From positions 1-31,306 of the forward strand of contig DETS01000089.1 of the NCBI GenBank assembly GCA_002361735.1: 31,306 nt of DNA, in the 5' to 3' direction. This stretch comes from Lachnospiraceae bacterium UBA3282 (lineage in GTDB: Bacteria > Bacillota > Clostridia > Lachnospirales > Lachnospiraceae). This document shows positions 1 to 8,832 of the stretch, in pieces. Numbering within the stretch: the stretch's first letter is position 1; each line of letters opens with the position of its first letter. The translations under genes were made by a program, and so were the position numbers. A model generated the notes under the pieces. It was not told the origin of the DNA. It ran no database searches and saw nothing but the letters and a program-made list of their open reading frames with translations.

Positions 1-96
1 GACCACCTCATCACCCTTCACCAGCGTAAGTGTATTTGCATTATATATGTCCTAACTTACATGAAAATTGAGATTATCATACCAAGGAGACGATAA
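1..96 (+). CDS. hsdS: HsdS C-terminal end (partial, runs off left edge)
   Basis: Frame 1 is open from the window edge to a TAA at 94-96, two bases before the hsdR start. It reads DHLITLHQRK and then an unrelated tail ending in PRRR. LITLHQRK is the signature found in the conserved coiled-coil repeats of type I restriction-modification specificity subunits, so this is the end of an hsdS gene. HsdS binds the DNA target and scaffolds the HsdM and HsdR subunits. In typical HsdS proteins the motif continues with a leucine- and lysine-rich helix (LEKLK...KKGLLQ-like). Here it switches at the codons for QRK to a short tail with no resemblance to that helix. The switch lies on the repeat at 22-32, so the last residues may come from recombination rather than from the original gene. 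Target-recognition domains lie outside the window. Confidence 0.7.
   Translation, partial: DHLITLHQRKCICIIYVLTYMKIEIIIPRRR
22..32 (+). repeat. 11-bp recombination-site-like motif, copy 1 (in hsdS)
   Basis: CAGCGTAAGTG at 22-32 recurs in the same orientation at 3113-3123. Its core CAGCGTAAG also occurs inverted at 4107-4115. In this copy it encodes the QRK of the HsdS motif LITLHQRK, and the reading frame leaves the HsdS family pattern directly after it. This is the position expected for a crossover site of the nearby tyrosine recombinase; that role is inference. Confidence 0.5.
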
Positions 97-97
97 A

Positions 98-3076
98 ATG
101 TCAGAATTAGAGTCAATTATCGAAAAAAAACTAATAGAACAGCTTGCTTACGGAGATTCTCAGTGGGTATACCGAGAAGATTTGAAAACGGAAAATGATT
201 TATGGGCAAATTTCAAATATATCCTTGAGCAGAACAATAAAGAGAAACTTAATGGGGATTCTCTGACAGAAAGCGAGTTTGAACAAATAAAGAACCAACT
301 TCAATTTTCATCATTTTACAAGGCAGGCGAGTGGTTGGTTGGTGAGAATGGAAAAGTCCAGGTGCATGTACAGAGAGATACCAAACGCCTCCACCTCCTT
401 GTTATGAACCATGAGCATATCGCAGGCGGAAGCAGCGTCTATGAGGTCATCAACCAGTACAGCGCATTAAAGACCGATACGGATAACAAAGTTCCTGCAA
501 GAGACAGGCGGTTTGATGTGACACTTTTAATCAACGGACTCCCCCTGATTCATATTGAGCTAAAAAACAAGCAGCACTCCTATATGGATGGATTCTGGCA
601 GATTAAGAAATATATTGGAGAAGGAAAATTCACGGGCATTTTCTCAGCCGTCCAAATGTTTGTCATCAGCAACGGCGTAGATACAAAATATTTTTCCGCC
701 GCAAGTGATACGGAATTGAAAAAAGAATTTATCAGCGGTTGGCTGGATAAAAACAACAATCCGGTAACGGACTGTATGGATTTTGCCAAAAGCGTTCTCC
801 GCATTCCAGAAGCTCACGAGATGATTGCACGATATACCGTGCTGGATGAGAAAGCAAAAAGGCTAATCCTATTACGCCCCTATCAGATTCATGCGATTGA
901 AGCAATCCGTGAAGCATCCAAAGCGGGTCAATCAGGCTATGTATGGCATACCACCGGTTCCGGGAAAACGCTGACCTCATATAAGGCAACAAGGAATCTA
1001 CTGATGGACATCCCCTCTCTCGACAAAGCTATATTCCTGATTGATCGCAAAGATTTGGACGCCCAGACTACAATGGCATTTCAGGCTTATGCGAATAATG
1101 ATCTGGTGGATGTTGACGAAACAGATAATGTAATTGACTTGATGAAAAAACTGAAGTCGGACGACAGGCAGGTAATTGTAACGACTATTCAAAAAATGCA
1201 AAGGCTGCTAACAAAAAGGCTTCAGGAAGATACGCCGGAATATAAAAAAATACGTCGCCTTAAGATTGCTTTTATCGTAGATGAGTGCCACAGAGCTGTA
1301 TCTCCAAAGACAAAGAGAGAACTGGAGCGATTTTTTGGAAATTCTCTCTGGTTTGGTTTCACGGGAACACCCAGATTTGCCGAAAACCCATATCCACAGA
1401 TGGGAGATTTGCCGAGAACGACAGAAGAAATGTATGGGAAGTGCTTACATAAATATACCATACAAAATGCGATTCATGACAGAGCTGTTCTTGGTTTTCA
1501 GGTGGAACACAACGGGCCAAAAAATATAGTCGATGAAACAGACAGCAGTGCATATGACAATGAATCGCATATGCTGAAAGTATTGGATATTATTCTAAAC
1601 AGATCCTACTATAAGCTTGGTTTCCCACGGGGTAAAGGAATGACATTTGAAGCCATCCTTACGACAAGCTCTATCCGAATGGCGCAAAAATATTATGAAT
1701 TGCTGGCAAAGGTAAAAAATGGAGAAACCTCCCTCATAATAGATGAAAAAATAAAGCAAGTGCTTCCGGATTTTCCAAAATTTGCCATAACCTACTCTGT
1801 TTCCGAGAATGAGGAGGGTTCTCAGGTAAATCAACAAAAAATGCAGAAATCCCTTGATGATTATAACCAGATGTTCGGCACATCATATGAACCTGCGCAA
1901 ATTCAGATTTACAACGAAAATCTCAATAAAAGACTTGCAAGAAAGGAAGCAGTATTTAAAAGCCGAAGCCAGCAGCTTGATCTGGTGATTGTTGTAGATC
2001 GTCTTCTTACAGGATTTGACGCCCCATGCCTGTCAACTATTTTTATCGACAGACAGCCGATGGGACCCCATGACCTGATTCAGGCATTTTCGAGGACAAA
2101 CCGCATTTATGACAATCAACATAAAACGTTTGGACAGATTGTAACCTTTCAGGCTCCCGTATTATTCAAAAAATGTGTGGATGAAGCTGTAAAGCTGTAC
2201 TCGGCGGGAGGTACAAAAGAAGCTCTGTTGGCGGAATGGGATGAGGTAGAGCCAGCATTTAGAAAGGCACTCTCAGCACTTCGTGTTTCAGCGCAAACTC
2301 CCTCGGAAGTTCCCGGAATGTCGCCAAAAGAAAAAGAAGTATTTGCCAAAATGTTTCAAAATTTTGATAAGTTATTTGCCCAGATGAAATCATTTACAAA
2401 TTACAACGATGAAATGCTTGTGGGATATGGTATTACACAGGAGGAATATGATGATTATGCCGGACATTATTTTAATGTGCTGGAGGAAATAAAAAATAAC
2501 CAACCAGATGATAAAAGAGATAATCCCGAACATTCACAGGTTGATTCCGATTATGAGCTAATGGCGTACAGCAGCATAAAAATAGATTATGAGTATATTA
2601 TCAACCTAATCCAGAATATTGTCACGCCGGACGATAGTGAAGGAACTATTACACCCGAAATCCGCCAGAAAAAGATTAGTGAGACAAGGCAGTATGTGGA
2701 GGAGCTCCGCAGGGACAATCCCAAAATTGCTGATATCATGTCCGGGCTGATCGATGAAATCGAGGCGGATGCGGAAAAGTATAAAGAAAAATCCATCTTA
2801 AATATTGTTGAGAACATGAAACAGGACTGCATAGACCGGGTAATCACGAAATTTTGCCTGACATGGTATGCATCAAAGGATGATGTCATGTATGCAGCAA
2901 ACCATTACAGAAACGGAGAAATACCAAATGAAAGCAGAATAAAGGCAACGATTGATTATACCAGCTATAAGGAGTCAAGAGAGAAAGCCCTCCCCAAGTT
3001 CAAATATTATGCACAGATGATGGCGGAACTCAGGGAGACACTGGACAGAGAAATTAGTCCGCTTATTGCTCATTGA
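98..3076 (+). CDS. hsdR: Type I restriction enzyme endonuclease/translocase subunit HsdR
   Basis: The product has 992 residues, the usual HsdR length. HsdR cuts unmodified DNA after ATP-driven translocation, in complex with HsdM and HsdS. The N-terminal PD-(D/E)xK nuclease is visible as D140, then E154-L-K156 in a block reading IHIELKNKQ. The SF2 helicase motor follows: RPYQ near residue 260, Walker A GSGKT at 287-291, DECH at 395-398, TGTP at 422-425, and a late motif reading QAFSRTNR. The C-terminal third is helical and probably docks on the methylase. I chose ATG 98 because AAGGAGA lies 8 bases upstream; a TTG at 68 in the same frame has no such site. It follows the hsdS end by one base, so the two are co-transcribed. 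hsdM is not in the window. All key motifs are intact and the protein should be active. Confidence 0.95.
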   Translation: MSELESIIEKKLIEQLAYGDSQWVYREDLKTENDLWANFKYILEQNNKEKLNGDSLTESEFEQIKNQLQFSSFYKAGEWLVGENGKVQVHVQRDTKRLHLLVMNHEHIAGGSSVYEVINQYSALKTDTDNKVPARDRRFDVTLLINGLPLIHIELKNKQHSYMDGFWQIKKYIGEGKFTGIFSAVQMFVISNGVDTKYFSAASDTELKKEFISGWLDKNNNPVTDCMDFAKSVLRIPEAHEMIARYTVLDEKAKRLILLRPYQIHAIEAIREASKAGQSGYVWHTTGSGKTLTSYKATRNLLMDIPSLDKAIFLIDRKDLDAQTTMAFQAYANNDLVDVDETDNVIDLMKKLKSDDRQVIVTTIQKMQRLLTKRLQEDTPEYKKIRRLKIAFIVDECHRAVSPKTKRELERFFGNSLWFGFTGTPRFAENPYPQMGDLPRTTEEMYGKCLHKYTIQNAIHDRAVLGFQVEHNGPKNIVDETDSSAYDNESHMLKVLDIILNRSYYKLGFPRGKGMTFEAILTTSSIRMAQKYYELLAKVKNGETSLIIDEKIKQVLPDFPKFAITYSVSENEEGSQVNQQKMQKSLDDYNQMFGTSYEPAQIQIYNENLNKRLARKEAVFKSRSQQLDLVIVVDRLLTGFDAPCLSTIFIDRQPMGPHDLIQAFSRTNRIYDNQHKTFGQIVTFQAPVLFKKCVDEAVKLYSAGGTKEALLAEWDEVEPAFRKALSALRVSAQTPSEVPGMSPKEKEVFAKMFQNFDKLFAQMKSFTNYNDEMLVGYGITQEEYDDYAGHYFNVLEEIKNNQPDDKRDNPEHSQVDSDYELMAYSSIKIDYEYIINLIQNIVTPDDSEGTITPEIRQKKISETRQYVEELRRDNPKIADIMSGLIDEIEADAEKYKEKSILNIVENMKQDCIDRVITKFCLTWYASKDDVMYAANHYRNGEIPNESRIKATIDYTSYKESREKALPKFKYYAQMMAELRETLDREISPLIAH

Positions 3077-3110
3077 ATATCACATTTCTTTATCCTTTTC
3101 GGTTGTTTGT

Positions 3111-3121
3111 ATCAGCGTAAG
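3111..3121 (+). repeat. 11-bp site-like motif, copy 2 (left arm flanking recombinase)
   Basis: ATCAGCGTAAG lies between hsdR and the recombinase gene, 26 bases before the recombinase start codon. It forms a perfect 11-bp inverted pair with 4107-4117. The next two bases (TG) extend its match to the copy inside hsdS. The surrounding frame does not resemble HsdS, so the motif is present here without its gene, which favours a DNA-level role. Confidence 0.5.
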
Positions 3122-3146
3122 TGATTTCAGGAAATGGAGGCAGCTT

Positions 3147-4073
3147 ATGCTAAAAGATATGAACAGTAAAACACTTTTTTACGAGTACTACAGACAGTGG
3201 GTAGATGTGTACAAGAAAGGCGCCATTAGGGAAGCAACGATGTCAAAATACCTGATGACACAGAAATGGGTTGAAAAACTTGGACCGGAACTGAGGCTGT
3301 GCGAACTTTCAAGAACCGCCTACCAGCAGCTCTTAAACGATTATGCGAAAGAGCATGAAAGACAGACGACGCTTGATTTTCATCATCAACTTAAAGGGGC
3401 AATCCTTGATGCCGTTGACGAAGGACTGATTGAGCGCGATCCAACAAGAAAGGCAATTATTAAGGGAAAAACGCCGAGAGCCAAGAAGATAAAATACTTA
3501 AACCAGTTTGAACTTCATACACTGATAGCTCACCTTGATATTAAAGAGGAAGCGAACTGGGACTGGTTTATCCTGCTTGTTGCCAAAACTGGCATGAGAT
3601 TTTCGGAGGCGCTTGCGATAACGCCAGGGGATTTTGATTTTGCAAGGCAAACCTTATCTATCAACAAAACATGGGACTACAAAGGTGGAGGCGGTTTCCT
3701 GCCCACGAAAAACAAGTCGTCGGTGAGGAAGATACAGATTGACTGGCAAATTGTAGTCAAATTTTCAGAGCTGGTCAAGAGTCTGCCGGAGGATATGCCT
3801 ATCTTTGCCGGGCAGGATAAAATCTATAATTCCACGGTAAATGACGTACTGACAAGACATTGCCGAGCATGCGGCATTTCTGTAATCTCAATCCACGGTT
3901 TGCGTCATACCCATGCATCCCTGTTACTTTTTGCGGGAGTATCGATTGCAAGCGTTGCCCGCAGATTAGGACACGCCAGCATGACAACAACGCAGAAGAC
4001 ATATCTACACATTATTCAAGAACTTGAAAATAAAGATGTGGATTTGGTGATGAGGACGTTATCCGGGTTATAA
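3147..4073 (+). CDS. Tyrosine recombinase (integrase family) of the type I RM locus
   Basis: The product has 308 residues. An N-terminal SAM-like core-binding domain covers roughly residues 10-90 and the catalytic domain roughly 115-300. The full catalytic set is visible: R151 in TGMRFSEAL, K188 in the beta-hairpin TKNKSS, H250 and R253 in HGLRHTHAS, H276 in LGHAS, and the nucleophile Y286 in KTYLH. ATG 3147 is preceded by GGAGG at 6 bases; an open frame continuing upstream to 3066 is not needed and overlaps hsdR. Recombinases in this position next to hsdR/hsdS are known to invert hsdS segments and switch DNA specificity. An ordinary element integrase is the alternative. No attachment-site pair, excisionase or other mobile-element genes are nearby, and short inverted sites flank the gene, so an invertase role is favoured. 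Confidence 0.88.
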   Translation: MLKDMNSKTLFYEYYRQWVDVYKKGAIREATMSKYLMTQKWVEKLGPELRLCELSRTAYQQLLNDYAKEHERQTTLDFHHQLKGAILDAVDEGLIERDPTRKAIIKGKTPRAKKIKYLNQFELHTLIAHLDIKEEANWDWFILLVAKTGMRFSEALAITPGDFDFARQTLSINKTWDYKGGGGFLPTKNKSSVRKIQIDWQIVVKFSELVKSLPEDMPIFAGQDKIYNSTVNDVLTRHCRACGISVISIHGLRHTHASLLLFAGVSIASVARRLGHASMTTTQKTYLHIIQELENKDVDLVMRTLSGL

Positions 4074-4106
4074 GATTGGGAAACTTTTAAATTAAATACG
4101 GAAATG

Positions 4107-4117
4107 CTTACGCTGAT
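4107..4117 (-). repeat. 11-bp site-like motif, copy 3 (right arm flanking recombinase)
   Basis: CTTACGCTGAT is the exact reverse complement of 3111-3121 and lies 33 bases after the recombinase stop codon. Inversion between the two arms would flip a segment of about 1 kb carrying the whole recombinase gene. Confidence 0.5.
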
Positions 4118-4203
4118 TTTAAAATGACATACCAATTACAAAGCATTATCATAAAAAATATGCGAAAGTAAGATATGCAAAGTGGCGGCAGACTGCTACA
4201 CGA

Positions 4204-4242
4204 AAAAGGTGTATCGTGACGGAGTAATACGGTACACCTTTT
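4204..4242. terminator. Bidirectional rho-independent terminator between converging units
   Basis: AAAAGGTGTA at 4204-4213 pairs perfectly with TACACCTTTT at 4233-4242, with a possible inner CGT/ACG pairing. Each strand ends the stem with a short U run. It lies exactly where the plus-strand restriction locus meets the end of the minus-strand polysaccharide locus, and it touches the stop codon of the last glycosyltransferase. Confidence 0.75.
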
Positions 4243-5411
4243 CACTTCTCAGACGAATACTTCCCCGGCTTAATAACAGGCGCCACACTCATCGGCCCTT
4301 CCGCCTCCGCCCTAATCTCTCCCTGCCGCAGTCTATCCACAAACCGCAAAAGCGCCGCCGCCGCATGATCCGCATTCCACAGGTCGCGAATGGTCTCATA
4401 AGCCGCCCTCCCCATCTGCTTTCTTTCTTTCCAATTTGCAAAAAGATCAAGCATTAGTTCTTCCATTTTATCATACTGTCCGTTCGAATAAAGCAGCCCG
4501 TTTTCTCCATGACGAATGAGGTAGGGTGCCGCACCCACCTGCGCGTTTACCACCTCCACGCAGCCGCTGTTCATGCCCTCATTTACCACCGCGCCCCAGC
4601 CTTCCAGATGATTGCTGGTAAAGAGGTGGATATGGCACCCCTCCATCACATCCCTCACTTTTTCAGGCGGCAAAAATCCATGAAAGGTAATCGCCTCCGC
4701 CAGTCCTTCCTGTTCCACTTCCCTGCGGATGGCAGACAAAAGTTCACCGCCGCCCACCATATGGATGTGAAAGGCGTGATTTTTTTGCCGCAGGGTCTTT
4801 GCCAGCCGCACTGCATATTCGGGATGCTTTAAGGGAATAAAACGCCCCGCCCACACGATTTGCAGCGGTCCGTCCTCCGCCTTGAGCGCTGCAAATTCCG
4901 CATCGCTGTAAATGCGCAGCGCTGTAAAATACCCCCACCGAAACAATTTATCCGGGTAGGCGCCGATCAAATGAAAATCCGAAGCGGCATAAGCTCCCGC
5001 GCAGAGCATACACACATTCTGTTTTCGATATCTGATATGTTCTCTGTACTTCGTGACAAGCCCTCTGGGGGAGATTGCCTTCCACTGTCCTTCGCGGTAC
5101 AGCCTTTCACTGACCCGCAGCGTAGTCTTCCCCGACTGCAGTCTGGGCGTCACAATGTCCTCCCGCCCCGTCCAGCCAAAGAGCACAACATCGCTTTCCA
5201 TGATTTTTTTCAGGCACTCGTATTCATCCTCATACAGGCACATTATATACGGTATTTCGTTTACATCAACACGCCATCCCATCTCCACGCGCTCCGCCTC
5301 CATCGGCATGGTCTGAATAAACGTAAAGCCCTTCCCCAACCGTTTCCAAAGCGCCTCGCAAAACGGGATCTGATGATGGTTAATATAATTTGATACAAAC
5401 GTAAACGTCAT
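4242..5411 (-). CDS. Glycosyltransferase family 4 (GT-B fold)
   Basis: The product has 389 residues. The N-terminal Rossmann half starts TFVSNYINHHQIPFCEALW, the usual acceptor-side opening of GT4 enzymes. The C-terminal half carries the donor-binding E-x7-E motif (E270 and E278 in LEGWGAVVNEGMNSG), preceded by WAGRFIPLKHPEYA at about 187-200. GT4 enzymes are retaining transferases that use a nucleotide sugar, here probably to extend a lipid-linked repeat unit at the inner membrane face. The exact sugar cannot be read from sequence. Its ATG overlaps the stop of the upstream GT4 by 4 bases (ATGA), so the two are translationally coupled. It is the last gene of the polysaccharide unit and ends at the shared terminator. 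Confidence 0.88.
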   Translation of the reverse strand: MTFTFVSNYINHHQIPFCEALWKRLGKGFTFIQTMPMEAERVEMGWRVDVNEIPYIMCLYEDEYECLKKIMESDVVLFGWTGREDIVTPRLQSGKTTLRVSERLYREGQWKAISPRGLVTKYREHIRYRKQNVCMLCAGAYAASDFHLIGAYPDKLFRWGYFTALRIYSDAEFAALKAEDGPLQIVWAGRFIPLKHPEYAVRLAKTLRQKNHAFHIHMVGGGELLSAIRREVEQEGLAEAITFHGFLPPEKVRDVMEGCHIHLFTSNHLEGWGAVVNEGMNSGCVEVVNAQVGAAPYLIRHGENGLLYSNGQYDKMEELMLDLFANWKERKQMGRAAYETIRDLWNADHAAAALLRFVDRLRQGEIRAEAEGPMSVAPVIKPGKYSSEK

Positions 5412-6694
5412 TCCGTTAACTCCCGATAAATATGCATCAGCCGATAATAATTCTGGTCCGCATCATGATTGACGCGCGCATGCTTTCTGGCATTGTCGGA
5501 AAGGCGGTCCACGATCGCCTCCTTCGTAAAGATCTCAATAATGCTGTCTGCCAGCGCATCCACATCCCCGGGCGGATAGAGGAAACCGTCGCCGCCATCC
5601 GTGAGGATATTATGTATGCCGCCCACGTTCGCTGCCACACAGGGCACGCCAAGAAGCATCGCCTCTCCTACGGAATTGGGAGAATTTTCAAGAGCGGAAG
5701 GACAGACAAACACGTGGCAGCTCAAATATTGCTTTTTCATCTCCTCCGCATCCAGACGTCCGAGCATGGTCACCTTTTCCTCGAGATGACGTTCTCGGAT
5801 CAATTTTTTCAGATATTTGCCGTAGGCAGGAAGCTTCAACACATCCTTCCAAGTCTCCGCTTTCAGGATATCCGCACCCGCCACATAAACCTCCGTATCC
5901 GGAAACTGTTCCAAAATTTTCGGCATTGCCTGTAACAGATAATGAAATCCTTTCAGAGGGTAATCTCCCTGACTTAAAAAGATACGGTTCGTCTGGCAGT
6001 TGTATTTACTCCAGCGGTCACGATAGAACACGCTGCGCAGCGTTTCGTTCAAATAGTGATACTTTGCGTCGGGATTGATCTTTTGCGTTTCCGCCCGGTC
6101 AAAATCCGTGCGCCCCGCAACATGCCCCGTCCGCTTAATTGCTTCGATCTCATATTCGCCACGCTTCTCAAACTTTTTCTGCTGCTGCCTGATGCTGTCC
6201 TTTCTGACCCGGTCCCGAAACGTGCTCTGTCTCTGAACCTTTACCGGCAGATCCGCCATATAGACCTTCGCGATTGCGGAAATAACACCTTGAATGCCCA
6301 CCAGCGTCCGCTCCGGATTGTCAAACACCTTGATAGAAGCAAGCGCATGCGGAAACTCTGTGCCGAACACGTGCAGGATATCGGGCTTAAAATCATTGAG
6401 GATCAATTCAAAATGCTTCTCCAGCTCCACATCGTACCGCTCCGGCGCTGTCAGATCCTCCACAAATCCATAGCAGTGGCAGGAAATATTCTCCCCAAGC
6501 TGCATCACTCTGTCAAAATTTCCCACGGATTCGTCCACCGGGAAGGCGATTCCCAGCTCGATCCGATTCCGGTCCTGCTCCATCACCACCCTGTCAAGAA
6601 GTCCCGAAAGCCAGCCTTCTCTGTTACTGCAGGGAAGGTTCAATCTCTTGGCAATCGCCGGCAGCATAATGTTACACACCCACATCACTTTCAT
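5408..6694 (-). CDS. Glycosyltransferase family 4 (GT-B fold)
   Basis: The product has 428 residues. The start MKVMWVCNIMLPAIAKRL is typical of GT4 proteins. The C-terminal half shows LSQGDYPLKGFHYLLQAMP (about 240-258), a donor-site entry block, then the E-x7-E pair E336 and E344 in ALENSPNSVGEAMLLG, followed by VPCVAANVGG. It probably adds a sugar to the growing undecaprenyl-linked oligosaccharide. The start has AAGGA about 12 bases upstream, slightly long but with no better alternative. A 109-base gap separates it from the upstream GT2 gene; I see no promoter or terminator in that gap. Substrate specificity is unknown. Confidence 0.88.
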   Translation of the reverse strand: MKVMWVCNIMLPAIAKRLNLPCSNREGWLSGLLDRVVMEQDRNRIELGIAFPVDESVGNFDRVMQLGENISCHCYGFVEDLTAPERYDVELEKHFELILNDFKPDILHVFGTEFPHALASIKVFDNPERTLVGIQGVISAIAKVYMADLPVKVQRQSTFRDRVRKDSIRQQQKKFEKRGEYEIEAIKRTGHVAGRTDFDRAETQKINPDAKYHYLNETLRSVFYRDRWSKYNCQTNRIFLSQGDYPLKGFHYLLQAMPKILEQFPDTEVYVAGADILKAETWKDVLKLPAYGKYLKKLIRERHLEEKVTMLGRLDAEEMKKQYLSCHVFVCPSALENSPNSVGEAMLLGVPCVAANVGGIHNILTDGGDGFLYPPGDVDALADSIIEIFTKEAIVDRLSDNARKHARVNHDADQNYYRLMHIYRELTE

Positions 6695-6803
6695 TTCTTC
6701 GCTTGTTCCTTTCTGTGATTTCTTTTGTTGTTCCGCCTATGTCTGCACTCGTTTCATGCGCCCAAAATTCCCGGTTGAAAAGCAGGCACATCCGCGCAAT
6801 ATT

Positions 6804-7616
6804 TCAGCCTTTCTCTCCGCTGTACAACATGCGCTTAAGCCGTTGGTATCCTTCCGCCGTAACAGGATTCTGCGCCAAATAGGTCCTAAGCGGCGCCAAC
6901 GTCAAAAGCATGATCAGCTGATAGGTAAAAATCTGTCTCCTGCTCATATACTTTCGCACAATATGCCTGTGCTCTGCGGCGGAACGTCTCCGGTTTTCTT
7001 TCGCCTCAGAAAACCCGCCGCCCTCGTAGGAAGTCACCGTGACCGGCAGATAACGCATCTTAGCGTGCGCCCTGTAATAGCACCAGAGAAAATGTTCATA
7101 GTCGGCGCGCACCTGATAGCAGGTACGAAATCCCCGTTTTTTCAAGAGCCTTCTGTCATAAAAACAGGCCTGATGACAGGGCACATTGCGATAACAGGCA
7201 AAATCGTCAATCCGCGGATTTGACATCACAGCCGCGCCCGTCGTCCGCTCCCTGATATTGCCGTAGAAAATGTGCGGCCGCCGCCCACATTGACCACCTA
7301 AGTCAATATCAATATGATGCCGCACTCTGGCAAGCACCGTATCGTCCTCGAAATAGTCTCCGCAGTTTAGGAAAAAAAGATACCTGCCCGATGCGTGGGA
7401 AACCGCACGGTTCATGGCATCGTAAATGCCCTCGTCCTTTTCCCTGAAAACTTTTAAGTCTTCCCCGGGCGTCAGTTTTTCGACAGAGCCGTCCGTGGAA
7501 AGACCGTCTTCCACGATGATCTCGTAATCCTTTTCCGTTTGGCTGCGGATGCTCTCGATCGTTTTCTGCAGTTTTTCGCCTGCGTTATAACAGACGACGA
7601 TGATACTGAAGGTCAT
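6804..7616 (-). CDS. Glycosyltransferase family 2 (WcaA-like)
   Basis: The product has 270 residues. A GT-A domain opens with SIIVVCYNAGEKLQKTIESI, has the nucleotide-binding EDGLSTDGS, and an acidic metal-site segment FLNCGDYFEDD. The region INDAMNRA-like (IYDAMNRAVSHASGRYLFFL) is typical of the WcaA-like subgroup. I chose ATG 7616 because AAGGAG lies 6 bases upstream; the longer frame to 7712 runs into the end of the EpsG gene. It follows that gene by 10 bases, so it is in the same operon. It is likely cytoplasmic or membrane-associated and acts on lipid-linked intermediates. The sugar it transfers is not predictable. Confidence 0.85.
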   Translation of the reverse strand: MTFSIIVVCYNAGEKLQKTIESIRSQTEKDYEIIVEDGLSTDGSVEKLTPGEDLKVFREKDEGIYDAMNRAVSHASGRYLFFLNCGDYFEDDTVLARVRHHIDIDLGGQCGRRPHIFYGNIRERTTGAAVMSNPRIDDFACYRNVPCHQACFYDRRLLKKRGFRTCYQVRADYEHFLWCYYRAHAKMRYLPVTVTSYEGGGFSEAKENRRRSAAEHRHIVRKYMSRRQIFTYQLIMLLTLAPLRTYLAQNPVTAEGYQRLKRMLYSGEKG

Positions 7617-7626
7617 ACGTTTCTCC

Positions 7627-8832
7627 TTAATTGACATCCGACAGGATGTTGACCATGTCGTGAAACAAAAATGTCTTATAGGGCAGTACCAGCACGCCGT
7701 CATTTGCGGCACGGCTTAAATACATTGCAAAGTAAAGCACTGCCGAAAGCAGGATTCCTGCCCGAAACAGCCGCCGCCATCTTTCGTCCCTCACCCTTTT
7801 TAGGAGCATGGGCAAAAACAAGATCTGGCTCACGGTCAGATAATAGCCGATCCGCGATATAATAGGCAAGAACGAGCAAAATGTATAGAGCACAAAAGCC
7901 CCCAAATTCAAATACAGATAAAACCAAAACCGCGGCTCCTCCGCCAATGTCCCCGCCTTATTTCCGACACACTCGTCATTTTTCGACGACATTCCTTGCG
8001 CACAGCCGTCTGCCTGATCCACAGCTCCTGCTGCCTGCCTTCTTTCTTCCATCAAATACACGATCCCCGCGAAGGCAAGCACCGCTGCGCAACGCAGGAT
8101 ATTGATATAACTGGTGCCGCCCTCCAGATACTCCGTATCCTCGTAGGTCGGATAGAGAAACACCACCACTTTCAGATAAAAATCCTGCATAAACAAAAAG
8201 GTCGTGCAAAAGAGCGCCGCCGGCGCAAGCTGCCACTTCTTCCATCGAAGGGAAGCCAAAAAGTAGAGCGGTATCACCACCAGAAGCGACTTGTGGAACG
8301 TCGCACCCAGCAGGACTAACACCAGAAATCTGCCCCACTGTCTGCGCAGCACAAACTTCATGGAATAAAGGGCAATCGCAAGCGCCAGATAATAGCGCAC
8401 TGTACTGAAGGTCTGGAAATAATACCCCAGCATCATAAACAAGAAAAAGCTTAAGGCAAATTCGTCACTCTGCTCATATAACGCAAGCAGAAACAAGAGC
8501 ACCGTCACGAAAGAATAGACCGCAAACACCAGCAGAAAATTCTCAAACCCGGACAGCCCGTAAATCAATTTTACCAATAAATTAAAACCGATCTCCGTGG
8601 GCACGTAAGCGTCGCAGTTGACCAGGTGCATAAACTCCACGTACTTTGCATAATCGTTGCCGACATTCAGCCTGCACGCGGAAAGAGCAAACAAAATGAG
8701 AAAAATCGCCCACAGGCAGATTTTGTTCATGAGCTGCTGCCGCGTTACCGTATGGGGTTGTCTCTTTGGATGATTGTCCACCATCCCCGCAAGCAGCGCC
8801 GTAAACGCAGCCACCGTAATATACAGGATCAT
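7627..8832 (-). CDS. epsG: EpsG-family membrane protein, probable Wzy-type polysaccharide polymerase
   Basis: The product has 401 residues and is strongly hydrophobic, with about ten membrane segments. The EpsG hallmark is clear: a membrane segment followed by CRLNVGNDYAKY at 53-64. A second conserved patch reads FSTVRYYLALAIALYS. A hydrophilic loop at about 265-300 is longer than usual and probably cytoplasmic or external. EpsG-family proteins polymerise lipid-linked repeat units, so this is the best candidate for the polymerase of the locus. It starts with ATG overlapping the stop of the upstream GT2 gene by 4 bases. The family assignment is firm; the polymerase role follows from family knowledge and context. 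Confidence 0.85.
   Translation of the reverse strand: MILYITVAAFTALLAGMVDNHPKRQPHTVTRQQLMNKICLWAIFLILFALSACRLNVGNDYAKYVEFMHLVNCDAYVPTEIGFNLLVKLIYGLSGFENFLLVFAVYSFVTVLLFLLALYEQSDEFALSFFLFMMLGYYFQTFSTVRYYLALAIALYSMKFVLRRQWGRFLVLVLLGATFHKSLLVVIPLYFLASLRWKKWQLAPAALFCTTFLFMQDFYLKVVVFLYPTYEDTEYLEGGTSYINILRCAAVLAFAGIVYLMEERRQAAGAVDQADGCAQGMSSKNDECVGNKAGTLAEEPRFWFYLYLNLGAFVLYTFCSFLPIISRIGYYLTVSQILFLPMLLKRVRDERWRRLFRAGILLSAVLYFAMYLSRAANDGVLVLPYKTFLFHDMVNILSDVN

Noticed and set aside
68..97. Upstream TTG start for hsdR
   Set aside because: No ribosome site before it; ATG 98 has AAGGAGA at the right distance.
3066..3146. Upstream extension of the recombinase gene
   Set aside because: It overlaps hsdR and has no family similarity; ATG 3147 has GGAGG at 6 bases.
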